A stretch of 64,000 nucleotides of DNA, from the NCBI GenBank assembly GCA_027924585.1, contig BSBM01000779.1, forward strand, positions 12,179,001 to 12,243,000. Reading direction: 5' to 3'. A program made the position numbers and the translations under genes. The first letter of the stretch is position 1, and every line of letters starts with the position of its first letter. The notes beneath the pieces are model-generated. The model was not told where the DNA came from and searched no databases. It saw nothing but the letters and a program-made list of their open reading frames with translations. Shown here piece by piece: positions 46,601 through 59,323 of this stretch. The DNA comes from Larix kaempferi. Lineage: Eukaryota > Streptophyta > Pinopsida > Pinales > Pinaceae.

Positions 46601-48540
46601 GCAAGGATTTAGATTGGAAGGAGAAATGCCTTCGGTATGTGATGAAATACTCTGCTAATAGGGTTTTGAATCCTCAATTTTTTTTTCTAGTAAGTTAAGA
46701 GCAGATCAATATCTAAAGTTGCTCCCTCCGTGATTAAATGAATCTCTGCATTTGTTTGATAGTGGTTAATAGTGGTGTAAATAAGTGATACATAGAGTTT
46801 GTGGATTAGTAGGTGTGTTCCCGACGAACTGGTGCAGTTAGTATAGAAAGAAACTTTTGTTTTTGAGAGTATTACATTATAGATCAATCATTGATGGATA
46901 AATAGTTGCTTCCAGTTGGAAATATATTGTTCTCAAGTAATTGAAATTTCTGTAGGAATTGCACTATCAAATATTCTTCATTTTAATTTCTTTGTTAAAC
47001 TTGAAATTATAGGGACAGAATGTAGGCCATAGTTGGTGTGAAAAACTTTAGAATAACCACAACCAGTTCCGTTACTATTTGTATAGATCATAGTCAAACG
47101 AATTCTGAAACTACATAAATTCTGGTATAATATTGCATACACCTTTCCACTTATATGTTTTCCTACCTTCCCCTTGATTGTAAGGGATTATAACCTTGTA
47201 GGAAATTTCACCTTTATTAGGAAGCATGCAAGGGTGGAAGAAAGATGAACCATTATGCATGCACAGAGTAAATTCATTGATTTCATGGTAATTCAATACA
47301 TGATCTTTTGAAAAAATCACCAGTTTAGGCATATAAGGTCATCCCAAGCCAACTTTATTTTAAGGGAATATCTCTAATTGACAAGGATGAATGGTTTGGG
47401 TTCACCTATATTTATATATTTCTAGTTTTCTTTTAGCAACTATGTTCTGATATCATGCTTGAGGATTTCAAATCCTCTGCTTGACTAGAGCGAGAGTGCC
47501 CAATTGTCGATTCACATGATAGATGAATGGTGGGAGATAATATTCCTTCAACCCTTGTATTTCTCTCTCTTTTCCTTTATCCTATCCTTTTCTGAACAAT
47601 TCCAGGTCCCACTCCTCTACCCAGGTCTTGCATAAAATGACCATGAACCTTTGTTTAATTACTAATTATCATTTCAATGTAGGCCAGACAATTTACAAAC
47701 AACTTTTGTTGTCCTTACTAAACCCTTGGCAATATTTAGTCTCTTAAAATATTTCCACAAAGGACTACTAGGATTATCAACATCACTTGACATGATCATA
47801 GAGCAAAAATAGATAATGGAAGTGTGAGCAGAATTAGGAAAAGTTATGACAAGGATTTTTTATATCATTAATGATGAAGAAAAAGAGAACATGAATGTGA
47901 TATAATTAATGATGAAGAACAAGTGAACATCAATGCACAAAGGAAAAGAGATGAAGGGATCCTTCTCGAGACTTTTTAATTGATGGATGGATATTCTAGA
48001 GACTTTTTAATTGATGTTGTTGAACCTACTTGTGGACTAGAATATTTAGTCATGATTGAAATTTGACACCTCATCCATTGTGTGTCATTATCTCCGTGGT
48101 GTTTAGAAATACATTTCCTAATGATGCTATAATTTCTTAGTCGAGAATACATTCATATGTGGATTTTGCATAATAGCAGTCTAAATTAGGAGACCACTTT
48201 GAAGGTAATATTTTTGTTAAGACAATTGAAATGTTTAGCCTACATTGTAATACCTAAGGGATCACATTAAGGAGGAAAAAAAGAAGTAGATACCTTACTT
48301 CCAGCAAGATGCAAATAGGATTTGGAGGGTTGATCATTGCAGTAGAAATCCTTGCACCTTTTGATGCATCATTCTCATATATGAATTTTTGTCTCTAAGA
48401 GTTTTTAAGGGTTCCAAGAGACCCCTTGGGTAGGACCCACTCAAATGGGAGGTCATAGGAATCCTCCTTTCATTTCAATTTATGTCCTTTGAATTTCTAT
48501 CATGAATTTATCTATACTTATACAGAGTAGAGCAGTTATT
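46601..48540. other. Stretch without a recognisable gene
   Basis: This is AT-rich, unique-looking DNA. No supported coding region, RNA gene or repeat is seen. Confidence 0.55.
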
Positions 48541-48552
48541 TATATGACAAAT

Positions 48553-49318
48553 ATGGGTCCCTGTGGGCATTTATGTGGGTGTGGGTCCCTATGGGCGTTT
48601 TGGTGGGTCCTTGCGGGAATTTCTGTGGGTCCCTACGAGAATTTCTGTGTGTCCCTGTAGGCATTTTTGTGGGTCCTTGCGGGCATTTCTGTGGGTGTGG
48701 GTCCCTATGGGAATTTATGTGGGTCCCTGCAGGCATTTATGTGGTTCCCTGTAGGAATTTATGTGCGTCCTTGCCAGCATTTCTGTGGGTCCCTATAGGA
48801 ATTTATGTGGGTACCTACGGGCATTTTTGTGGGTTCCTATGGGCATTTCTATGGCTGTGGGTCCCTACGAGCATTTATGTGGGTCCCTGCGAGCATTTCT
48901 GTGGGTCCCTATGGGCATTTTTGTGGGTGTGGGTCCTTGCGGGCATTTCTATGGGCCCCTACGGGCATTTATGTGGGCCCCTGCAGGCATTTATGTGGAT
49001 CCCTACAGGCATTTCTGTGGGTCCCTACGGCCATTTCTGTGGGTGTGGGTCCCTGCAGGAATTTCTGTGGGTCCCTGCGGGCATTTCTGTGGGTCCCTAT
49101 GAGCATTTCTGTGGGTTCCTACAGGCATTTATGTGGGTGTGGGTCCCTACGAGAATTTCTGTGGGTCCCTGCGGGCATTTCTGTGGGTCCCTGCGGGCAT
49201 TTTTGTGAGTCCTTGCGGGCATTTATGTGGGTGTGGGTCCCTATGGGAATTTCTGTGAGTCCTTGTGGGCATTTCTGTGGGTCCCTACGGGCATTTTTGT
49301 GGGTGTGGGTCCCTGTGC
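48553..49318. repeat. 22-bp minisatellite, about 33 units
   Basis: The unit is GTGGGTCCCTGCGGGCATTTCT with point changes. Some units have an extra GTGGGT (6 bp). Because 22 is not a multiple of three and the unit lacks stops, all plus frames stay open for long stretches (V-G-P/C-G-H-F/W-V-P). These are not genes. Confidence 0.93.
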
Positions 49319-51440
49319 CTATCTCTTGTGACTGTTAAACCCGAATTTCAGAGATGATGTAAATTTAAACTGTCAAAGCACACTCAATCATCTAGCCCGA
49401 AATTCATCCTTAGAGCAATCCAAAAATTTAGAGAGGAATACTTCAAAATTTGTGTGTGTTAAATGAATGAAGTGAAGGGTTATTTATATAGATCAACTTG
49501 GATTTTTTACTGAGCCGACCTAGCATATGTTTATTTCTTTTCATATATTTTTATTGGAATGCATGAGGGCTGGCCAAATTCAACATTAGTTTTAGCATAA
49601 CATTTTTTAAATTAAAATTTCGTTTGAATATTTGCAAAGGGGCTTCTTCCCAAGGTTCAAGAGTGGGTTGCAAGTTTTCATATGCAAGGGAACATGATCC
49701 ATACCAAAATTGGCTTAGGGTCACCACAAGAACTCAAGGACCATCAAGTGAAAGCAATGGCTCTAAGAACTTCTTCAACGCATCATGTCATCAAGGAACT
49801 TACCACGGACTTCAAAAGCTTCTTCATGTAAAATACCCCATTAGTCATGGGAATCTTGAGATTCAATGTGGGTTCCAATATCAAAATTTAATCATTCTAG
49901 AGACCACATGTGTGTGGGTTTCATGGCATCATCATCTAGTCATAACATCTTCAACAAATGACCACATAATGGGTCATTTGTTTCTCCTAGTGCTCCAAGT
50001 CACACACCAACTGTGAATTGGTTCCAATGCCCAACCTACCATGTCGTTTTTGTCATGTCATCACCCTTAATGACTCCTTTGTCATTGATGGCTTGTCATC
50101 AATGACAACCATACTCAGCATTGTCTTCCTCTAGGATAAATTCTTTTTGTTAACAAATAGCAAAAAATTAAGTTCTTTGTTAGTCTTCCTCCTTGCTACA
50201 AATTTGATAAGGTTTCATGATTATGGCAATTTATTTCAGGTTCTTTTGACATAAAATTATGTAGTAGGTTGAAATCTCTTGCATTAAAGTCTTGTAGTGA
50301 ACCCCTTCGATAGAACAAATCCTTGCAACTCGAAATGCAAAAGTCTATAACTTCCTATAGGTGTTAAATTTTGTAGCAGCATGTTAGAAAACTGTGGCAT
50401 GCCATATCTGTAGGCATATAATGACATGTATAAGTATGTAGGAAAATTGTGGTGTGACATACTCCTAGGTATAGAAGTTTGTAGGAGATTGACAATGAAT
50501 TTGTAGTAGGCATGCAAGTCCCCAAATATGGAGTAGAATGTTAGTAATCTTGTAGTATGGTGGTAGGTCTTCAAGTATATTGTAGCATATTTTACAAGAA
50601 TGTGTTATAGGTATTTATACCAATAGCTTTGTACAATCAACAATGCTTGTTTGATATGTTGGATAAAGTATTAAGTGAATTTCTTGAATGCATTTTTTTA
50701 TTTTGTTATTCTGGAGGGGGGCAGGTCATCTTTGACCCTAAGGGAAATTTTGAATGCAATTGGCTTAGAAATTTTTTCCAAACCCTATCCTCTCCTTTTT
50801 TTTAAAATCACAAGTTACATTGCAAATAGAAGCCATATTTCCATTTACTTGCCATGCATTTTACTTGCTAGAAGTAGAAGAAAGTTATTATTGGATTCAT
50901 TTATTTTGAAATAGTAGTTCTAGTTTAGCATAAAAGGAAAGAATACAAAAATGTGTAGTTTTTCTCTTTGAAAAGTTTGCGCTTGTGTTTATTTTGCTTT
51001 TTGGATCGAAGAAATCTCTCCTTCTTGTAGCTAGTTTTTCATCGAAAATAAAAGTGCATTGATTCATTCACTTATGCATGGTTTGAGTCGAGTCATAACA
51101 CCATTGAGTTGCACTTCCACTACTAGATTGAGTAAGATAACAAACCATTGACTTTCCTGAGCCTTTTGACTTTCTTGATTCTATGTATTTCTTTATTGTG
51201 AATGTACTGAGCCTTTTGACTGTCATTGACTTTCTTTGATTGACTATACCATAGCCCAGTCATCTCTCTCTCTCAGGTTTTTACTAACCCTATAATAGGG
51301 TCAATTGGTTCCTAGAGTTGAGTGGCATCTAAGAGGCACAGTCATTTTTGAAATTAACTCTTCTGAGTATATTACAGGAAATGTCTACACCTAGGTAAGT
51401 ATCTTCACGTATTTATTTTCTTGTAAATTAAACAAATTTA
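49319..51440. other. Stretch without a recognisable gene
   Basis: The longest frame (49624-50016) has no domain I recognise and no supporting splice signals. The rest is AT-rich. CTTGTAG/GCATGT words recur loosely near 50290-50590. Confidence 0.5.
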
Positions 51441-52880
51441 TTATCACATGTTACTGAAGATTACTTTAACACAATGATCATCTGGTAGTGTTAAAGGTGA
51501 GAAGTTGAATTTTATTTTTATTTTTTATTTTTTGTATTAAGTAGTTAAGACTTGTCCTGACATAAAACATTGTTGGTGATCAGATATGTGTTTTTCTGTT
51601 AAGCTTTTACAAGAGTTAGTTACAAGGAGATATTGCATATATTTGACATTATTTGACCTTCTATCTCTTTGGCATGTCAAATAATAGGTAGTTACAAGGA
51701 GCTATTGCAATATATATTCGACCTTATTTGTACCCTCCTTACAATGGTTGATTTACTTTTGGTCCTTACACATTGTTGTTTATTGGTATTGTGGTACCTT
51801 GTCCTTGGAGTGTGGTTGATAGGGTCATTTCTCCCATCTTGAGTTGTTCATACCACCCTCCATAACTTATTTAGGAAGATTTCTTACTATCATACCTTTT
51901 AAAGGTCCTATTTGAGTTACATGAGGTAGTTACAAAGAGCTATTGCATACAAGAGGTAGTTATAAGGAGATATTGCATATATTTGACATTATTTGACCTT
52001 CTATCTCTTTGGATTGTCAAATAACAGGTATTTACAAGGAGCTATTGCATACAAGAGGTAGTTACAAGGAGCTATTGCAATATATATTTGACCTTATTTG
52101 TACCTTCCCCACAATGGTTGATTTACTTTTGGTCCTTACACCCTAATGTTTATTGGTCTTGTGGTATCTTGTCCTTGTCCACATTTGAGGTACACCCCCT
52201 TAGTCCTAAGGGTTATGAGTATTTATACCCACTCTTTTGTTTTTTTGACTTGTACCTTACTGGTTGGTCTTTGTACCCTTTGGTTGGTCCTTGTACCTTA
52301 CTGGAGGCCGTGAGTCTCTTTAGCCTCAATCTGCTGGCTGTCAGGTCATCTATGAGGGCCAAAATATTGTATGTGTAGATTGGACTGAGTTTTTAAGTTA
52401 TTTTGTTTTTTTTACCAACCTTTTTTATATATGCTTAGATTTTTATTAGTTTCTAGGCCCAATAAAAATGCCCGCAGGCCTTGTGGATAAATGCCCACAG
52501 GCCTTGTGGAGAAATGCCTACAGGCCCAATGCAAATGCCTGCAGGCCTTGTGGAGAAATGCTTGTAAGCCTTGACATTATTTGATGATGGTGATGATGAT
52601 AGGGTCATTTCTACCATCTTGAGTTGTTCGTACAACCCTCCGGACCTTAATTAGGAATATTGCTTGCTATCATACCTTTTAGAGGTCCTATTTGAGTTAC
52701 AAGAGGTAGTTACAAGGAGCAATTGCATATAAGAGGTAGTTACAAGGAGTTATTGCATATATTTGATATTATTTGACCTTATATTCCCCACAATGGTTAA
52801 TTTCTAACTATTGTTAGAAATTACATGTTACTAAAGATTACTTTAACACAATGGCCCAACTGGTATTGTTAATGTGGAAA
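51440..52880. repeat. Duplicated segment with GTTACAAGGAG[AC]TATTGCA repeats
   Basis: ACATGTTACTGAAGATTACT with its following bases at 51449 recurs at about 52825. TCATTTCTCCCATCTTGAG with about 120 following bases at 51820 recurs at 52605. AGGTAGTTACAAGGAGCTAT occurs at least seven times between 51612 and 52760. The arrangement is one larger duplication plus small local expansions. Confidence 0.8.
52460..52575. repeat. Short ~25-bp repeat resembling the 22-bp minisatellite in reverse
   Basis: AATGCC[CT][GA]CAGGCCTTGTGGA units recur four to five times. The word AAATGCCCGCAGG is the reverse complement of the GCGGGCATTT core of the 48.6-49.3 kb array. Confidence 0.6.
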
Positions 52881-53281
52881 AGTCGAAAGAGATGAAAATT
52901 ATGTTTTGTTACTATTGTTTTATTTAGTTTAAGTGGTACTTGTTTATTATATGTAATAAAAGAAAGGATTTTACCTGCACCTAGGAGCTACACGTCACCT
53001 TATAAAAGGTGCTCTGCCTTGAGGTCCTGTATGAAATTTTTTCCCACGGTGCAGGTAGAACCAAACAGGTATTTATCAGATCTGTCTTCCTTGAGCAAGG
53101 TGAGTTTAGGAAGGCTAGACGAAAGTGAGACATCTAGTAGGTCTACAAGAGTTTTATCAACTAGATGTCAAAAGATCAAAGAAAATTCCATAAACACATG
53201 GAATTTTTTCTCGCTAAAGGGGGGTCATGTTCCTATGATGATGAGACAATATGATACATCGAGGTGCCCTTGAGGTATAGA

Positions 53282-53827
53282 CATATAGTGAAACAATGGG
53301 TACCCAAGGATCTTCCTCAATTGAACATGGATTTTTGTGTGAATGAGAGGATATATTGAATTGCACCGTCTTCATTACATGGTTTGGGGTTGTTTTGCAT
53401 GGATGGCATAAAGGTCGGTTACGACAAATGTACAAAATTGATGGAGTATGTTGGACCTTGTTACAACTACTAAGATTGGATGTGGATAGTCCAATATACA
53501 TGAAGTATGCGTAGATATGGATTGTCAGCAAATTATTTACAGTTGAAATACAAATATCAAAATAAAGGAGCAACATTGTACATTGACGGAAGTCCAAAGG
53601 CCATGGGGAATATTGCGGGGTTTATAAACAATACACAACTAGGGTCTACAATTAAGCAACCCAACTGCGAATTTGAGGGGCATGAAGGAAACCGTGTTTT
53701 TGTATGTGCCATTAAATCAATAGCTGCAGGGGAAGAGTTGCTTATTAATTACAATTTGAATAGAGTAGATACAAACACGGTTACTATGGGAGTGGTACAT
53801 ATAACAATTTACCCAACCTTTTATTAA
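53282..53827 (+). pseudogene. SET-domain-like gene fragment inside the CACTA element
   Basis: One frame with stops at 53357-53359, 53471-53473 and 53501-53503 reads VKQWVPKDLPQLN, then SSLHGLGLFCMDGIKVGY, MEYVGPCYNY, YIDGSPKAMGNIAGFINNT, KQPNCEF, RVFVCAIKSIAAGEELLINY. The G-x-G-L-F start, the N-I-A-x-F-I-N core followed by P-N-C, and the A-A-G-E-E-L-L-x-x-Y end match the order of SET lysine-methyltransferase motifs. The usual N-H-S-C reads N-N-T-x, so the cofactor site is altered. Upstream at 53019-53273 another frame may hold a preceding piece. It could be a captured host gene or part of the element's second gene. The fold call is fairly firm; the function is not. Confidence 0.68.
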
Positions 53828-53879
53828 TGAATTTAACATCTTAAGGATTTTTCGTTAGTTTAATTCGTTTAAATTTTCT

Positions 53880-54660
53880 ATATTTACTTCGTAGGGTAGT
53901 GATCGGGGAAAATCCCAGCCAGGAGATGGTCATAGAAATACAACTTCCTCGAGGCAGCTGGTATACATCTTTGTAATAGTAAAAATATAATAAGAAAAAT
54001 AGCTTTTTTTGCTGTGTTTTTCATTAGTATATTCGTTTGGTTTATATAATGTTATCTATATTTGATGCAGAACATTGATCGGGAAATACACCAAGCTGTT
54101 GATCAGACGAAAACAGCCTTGGGGCAATAGGTAAACCTGGTTGTAATTTTACAATTTAAATACGTCAAAATGTTTTCTTATAATATTGTTTCAGTGAGTA
54201 TTTTGGTTTCATTGAGATAATATTTTCTATGTTTTTTATTCAGGGTTCTGTAAGGGGCACCTCCCTTAGTAGATCGGGGAATGTCACCTATAACCATTGA
54301 TCTGATAAGTAGATCACAATCCTCGATCAAGAAGCAAGTATAATTCATTGGAATTGTACCAATATAATATGTAAAATAATGTTTTTTTATATGTATTTTT
54401 AGTGTGTATATTGGTTTCATTATGATAATGTTTTCTACTTTTTTTTGCAAAGGGATGATTGGGGCAAGTCCCCAGCTGTGGATATGATGACACCATCATC
54501 CAAGCATCAGGTAAACCTAGTTGTAATTTTAGGAATATATCATGATAGATATGTTTTGTTAATATAATTTTATCCTCAGTCTATTGCTTTCACGCCAGTA
54601 ATGTTTTATATATTTTTGTTGCAAACCAATGATTCGGTTTATGAAAAAGCATCACAATAA
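53880..54660 (+). repeat. Tandem array of a small exon with its intron
   Basis: Four exon-like pieces sit at 53895-53960, 54071-54130, 54244-54337 and 54453-54510. Each follows an AG acceptor and precedes a GT donor, and they share GATCGGGGAAA-type starts and C-A-G/C-A-A-type ends. The introns are alike too: GTAAACCTGGTTGTAATTTT follows exons 2 and 4, and GTTTCATT[GA][AT]GATAAT... occurs before exons 3 and 4. A fifth decayed unit is at about 54560-54660. Confidence 0.75.
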
Positions 54661-54675
54661 TGAATATATTTTGAT

Positions 54676-56757
54676 GTGGATGAGTTGATTTGCGATGCTG
54701 ACATTGGTTCTTCTCTATACCCGATTAAGATGATAGAGAAGACCTTGAAAAAAATTAGTGCGCATATCCTTTGTCTGCTATTCACTATTCCGCAGATAGA
54801 CGAGATTAAAGACGAGGTTGAATTGTTGGTAAAGATATCTCATGCCTTGCAAGTAAGTTGCAGAATCTCGAATCATAATATAAATTCATTTATAACTTTC
54901 TATTTTTTTCTTTTATATGATAGTGAACTTATAAAATGTGGTTTGTATTTACAAGATTTTCTGGGACCACAGACTAGTGGTCAAGGCGGTGTTGGCCCCA
55001 GTGATGCTAGTGGAGAGACGTCACATCATGAGCAAACGAATCCACGTGCATCGACTCATTCACCATTGTTGTCGACTGAACAGTCGGCAACACGTTCTAT
55101 AACACCCCCGATGCCAGCTATGAGTGCACCGGCTGCTAGTGACCGACACACACTAGATCGTGCAGAAGAAGGGGTCGACACCGAGCCTCCTAGTATTGAT
55201 ATTATTGAAGCAGCATTTCCTGGATCTTCTCATGTCACTAGCATGGATACAATCAAGACAACATTTTTGATGGATGAAGATATCATTCCACTAAAGATAG
55301 AGAATATCCCAGGTAATTATACGTTGATCAAGTTAGTGTTTATAATTTGATTGTAATATACCGAGAAAACATTTTTTTGAACTAATTATGATCATGGCAT
55401 GATCATTTTGCAGAAAATGATGTTTTTTATAAACATATGAATGATTTGTCCTTAGATATCTTCATGACCACCATCCGCACAAGGTGGGATAGACAAACGA
55501 AAAATTTCAAAGATGAGCTCACTAATCGGTTTGGTTGTCCTATTAGGAAACGAGACCTTTGATCGAGATGCGGTCCTGAAAAAGGATATACAACATATGA
55601 AGATTGTTCGAGACCAATATAGGGTTCACCTAAAAAGGAAACCTAGGTATGAGAGCCCTCTGATGATTCCAACAAGAGAGTAGAAATCTCTAGTGGAAGA
55701 TGGAAATGAGAGGGCTCTGAGAAAATAAGGAAAGCTAACACCAGGAACAGGGAGGTATGCAATACTTTCCACAATGTAATTCTAAACCTTATTATTATTG
55801 ATATTTATATCGAATTTGGAACATCTAAGGTATTTCAACACTTGCATAGGCTGTCAGACACAGCAAAGGCCACAAAGGAAAGACTGGAAAAAATTGGTCA
55901 GCACAAGCTTGGGCTTGGTGGTTATTCAAATTTGGCGGCACAAATTGTAAGTTTCAAAAAACCAATAATGAATCCAAATAATAAATTGAAAATTATTTTT
56001 TGTTTTATTGAACTGCAAAATGTAAATTAATGACATTATGAAAATATGCAGGTCGACCGATTCAAAGAAGTTCCCACTAAGGAAGACTTGAAGCTTGGCT
56101 TCCAGCACGGCTTTGGAGGTGTTGTTGAACGTCGAAAAAGCTTGTCTGGGAAAACAAAGTCTTCTGGTACTGATCCATCTGGTGCACAGGTATATAAAAT
56201 CTATATAGTTTAATGAAGATTTATTACTTTTCCAATCTATTCGTTATAAATAATTGAAATAGAATATTGACTCTCTTTTGAGCAGGAAAGCAATGATCCC
56301 CTTAATGTCGAGGAGGGACAACAACAAATCTAAGATCATGCTTCGAATCTTGGTAATGAATTTATTCATATGCTACAATTTTATGTATAGCATTGCAAAT
56401 GGTGAACATTAATTCTACTTCTCCATATTTCAACTGCAGAGCATGTAGAGGGTCACATTGTATAGGTTGAGCCTGGACAGGAATATGAAGAACATGATGT
56501 AGCCACAATAGGTAAAAAAACCTTTGTAATGTTTTTTTAAAATGAAATACTTGTCATTATAATAACAAAATATATTGATGTAACATTTTCACATTATTGC
56601 AGCAAATCCGAACCCCTTTCCGCAAAATCCATGTCACGAGCATTCTCTGAGGCAGACATCATGACAAGATGATGAAGCATCGAGAACTGAAGGACAAGTT
56701 CCATAAGATGAGCTTCTTGTTGATTTTGTAAAGAGAAGAAAAATTAGAAAGAAGTGA
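54676..56757 (+). pseudogene. Second CACTA gene (TNPA / Transposase_24-like), multi-exon, with stops
   Basis: Exons with good splice borders: about 54676-54852 (helical, KMIEKTLKKISAHI), 54956-55312 (Ser/Thr/Pro-rich, QTSGQGGVGPSDASGETS), 55414-55754 (IFMTTIRTRWDRQTKNFKDE...EKIRKANTRNRE, with stops), about 55830-55946 (HRLSDTAKATKERL, HKLGLGGYSNLAAQ), 56052-56189, 56285-56352, 56440-56511 and 56603-56757. The last ends in a basic FVKRRKIRKK tail that could be a nuclear signal. The K-x-N-x-R-N/KLGxGGY pattern is that of plant TNPA/Transposase_24 proteins, which bind subterminal repeats. The exon array and SET-like frame lie directly upstream on the same strand, so one gene could span 53.3-56.8 kb. 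Several stops mean that it is not expressed intact. Confidence 0.68.
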
Positions 56758-56967
56758 CTGAAAAAATATGGTGTAATTATTTTTTATAATATTATGTCTT
56801 GCATGATTTTTGGCCTAATGAATGAATGAATGGTTTAATGAATGTGATGAATGAATGAATGAATGGTTTAGTTAATTTTAGCTTTTATTGAATGAATAGT
56901 AAATGTTTGTTTATGATGAAATATGCATGAATTTGCATGTAATTTTTTTCAAGTATACGTATTGGGT

Positions 56968-57075
56968 ATGGGGAATTGAGAGTGATGTGAGGGGGGGAGG
57001 GGCCATAAGAGATTCCACCTTCACGTGGTTGGCCCTGTTCATTAGAGAATATTAAATTATTCTCGAAACAGAGAG
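56968..57075. repeat. 108-bp direct repeat, copy 2, after the second CACTA gene
   Basis: It is the partner of 39231-39338, about 90% alike by eye, and also lies about 210 bp beyond a gene end. Confidence 0.85.
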
Positions 57076-59323
57076 GAGATCAATGAATGGCTAACATTGT
57101 AAGCAAAAAAACTCCATTAAATGGTAAAGGAGCTATTTTGGTTGTCCTATTTTTCCATCTTGACTTGATGGTATTCAAAGAATAAATATGTAAAAGAGCA
57201 CGCTTCATTTCCCACCTACATGAATAACTAACTTCTAAAATCCAAATATACCTTGATACCATCCATATATTTCTTGCTTTAAATGACAATGTGATTAATC
57301 CAAATAGACTCTTTTGCAGGAAATATTTGACCTATAACCATCTTTCCCTTAATATCCTTTTTCAATTGTTCTTTAACCTTGGGATTAAGACGAGAGATTG
57401 ATGTTTAACGGTATTATCATTTATTCAAAACTCAAATTTAATTTCCCCCAGTTCTCCCATGATCCCAACTCAAAAATCAACTCCACTAGTTATGCAATAG
57501 ATATTGACCAATGAAGAAAACACCACATAAGAGAGACTAATGAAGCATGAGATTGAGAAAAAAATTGTTTGCCACTATAGGTCAATGTATTAGTCCTGAA
57601 TTCTCACATATTAGAGATGTAGAATGGCCATGGAGACTTGTCTCAATGTGGGCCTACATGGAATATATGAAGCTCATACATTAAGGTTGTGTAAGCAATC
57701 ACTTTGGATGAGTTGACAACTACTCTAATGGATATGGTCAAGACAGTAAGTATTTGATATAGGATGGTATTTTGTGTGCATTCTATAAGGCCACATGGAA
57801 ATTTGGAAACTCGAACTTGTTATAAGCACACAAAGAAGTTATGAATAATCCATCCTTAGGTCAAGGAGAAGACAATGTCATGTGCAATTAGTACCATACT
57901 ACAAATATTTTGTAGTTTCCACCATACAGTTTAACTCATCCTTTCCACCTTGTCTGCCCACCTTTTTCACATCTATAATTGACTACAGTTCTTTCCAACA
58001 ATTATCAGTTTTGTCTTCTATGTTCTCCATAACCCTTTCAAGTTCTTTCATTTTCGTCCACTTTACCTCACCTTTTTATATTCCATCTATATTTTCTGAT
58101 AGACTTTCCTCATGTTTAGCTTTCTCAACCTCCTTTGTGTCATTTTTCTACAAGTAATAACTAATTTGGCACTTGAATGGACTATCAAGTTTATAACCCG
58201 TGTCATCTCTAAGATCTTAATGTTCTCTCTTCCTCTTGTTGTAATTTGTCTTCATTCAGGAGCATATGGCCTAAGTCATCAATACTTTTCATTGATACGA
58301 TCCAATTTTGTAGTTGTAGGTGAAGATGAGAATTTTGTCTCCACCCGTGAAACAAAAAAACATTAATTTATTTCCTCTGAGGACTCAATTTGATTTTGTA
58401 GAGTAGAATCCTTGTTATGGATTGAATAAAATTTTCCAAGTAATAAATTTACCATAACTCATATTTGCGAGAGATAGGGAAAGTAGTTTTGAAAATGGAA
58501 TTGGCCTTAGATGTTATAGAGTTCCCTCTAATGATAACGATATATGTATCAAGGTTTTTAAAAAAATAACTTTAATCTGCTTAAAAATAATTTGGATAAA
58601 AAAAAAAAAAGAGGTCCCCCATAGCTAAATTTGGTCAAAAATCAATTTGATTTATAAGATTTTGTTTCAAAATATTTAAATATGATTTCTAGATCGTTCA
58701 CCCAAATCAAATGTTTGTAAATTTGTAAATCTCACTAATTTAATGCATGACGACCATAGTCATGCTCAAAACCGTTTTGTCCTTTGTTTTGGAAGTGGCA
58801 CTAAATGTCTTTGTTAGTATAAGTCTAATAAAATTGATCTTAAGAGAATGCAATAAAGACAAACTAATAATGGGAGGCCTTTTTACACTCTTAAATGTAC
58901 TTAAACTATAATAGATCGGTTTTTCTTAACTTCGAACCTTGTAATGTTTTACAAAACTAAAAATAATTCTCCTCTTGTTCCAAAGATGTTAGCAAAGTGG
59001 GAAAAGATTGTAATGTAAATAATGTATAGAAGGATTATAATGTGAAAAATGCCCTACATGAGTGATCATTTTGAAGTTATTTGCTATTTATTTTATTATT
59101 ATTGTACATTATTTTGAATATTGAATTATATTTTGAGAATTAAAAATATATTCAACTCCATTTCTATAATCCACATATTTGTAAGAATTTTTTGAGCCGA
59201 TATTTAAATTTCTGTCCAAATGGTAAAAGGTGTATTTGCATTTGAAGAATATTTTGGTCCTTTTGTGAATTATCATTTTCCAACATGACCCACTTTGGAC
59301 AAGCTAAATGAAAGGTCCCATCA
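57076..59323. other. Stretch without a recognisable gene
   Basis: A minus-strand trace near 57400-57080 (KGKMVIGQIFPAKESIW, GIKVYLDFRS) looks mildly coding but matches no family I know. The remainder is AT-rich. Confidence 0.45.

Noticed and set aside
48553-49318. CRISPR-like regular spacing
   Set aside because: Units are contiguous without unique spacers, and the DNA is clearly plant nuclear.
48573-49338. Long overlapping plus-strand frames of 113-211 codons rich in G, F, V and W
   Set aside because: They are produced by a stop-free 22-bp minisatellite read in three frames.
57882-58366. Plus-strand frames of 84-91 codons rich in F and S
   Set aside because: They are AT-rich chance frames with no domain, no splice support and no match to CACTA genes.
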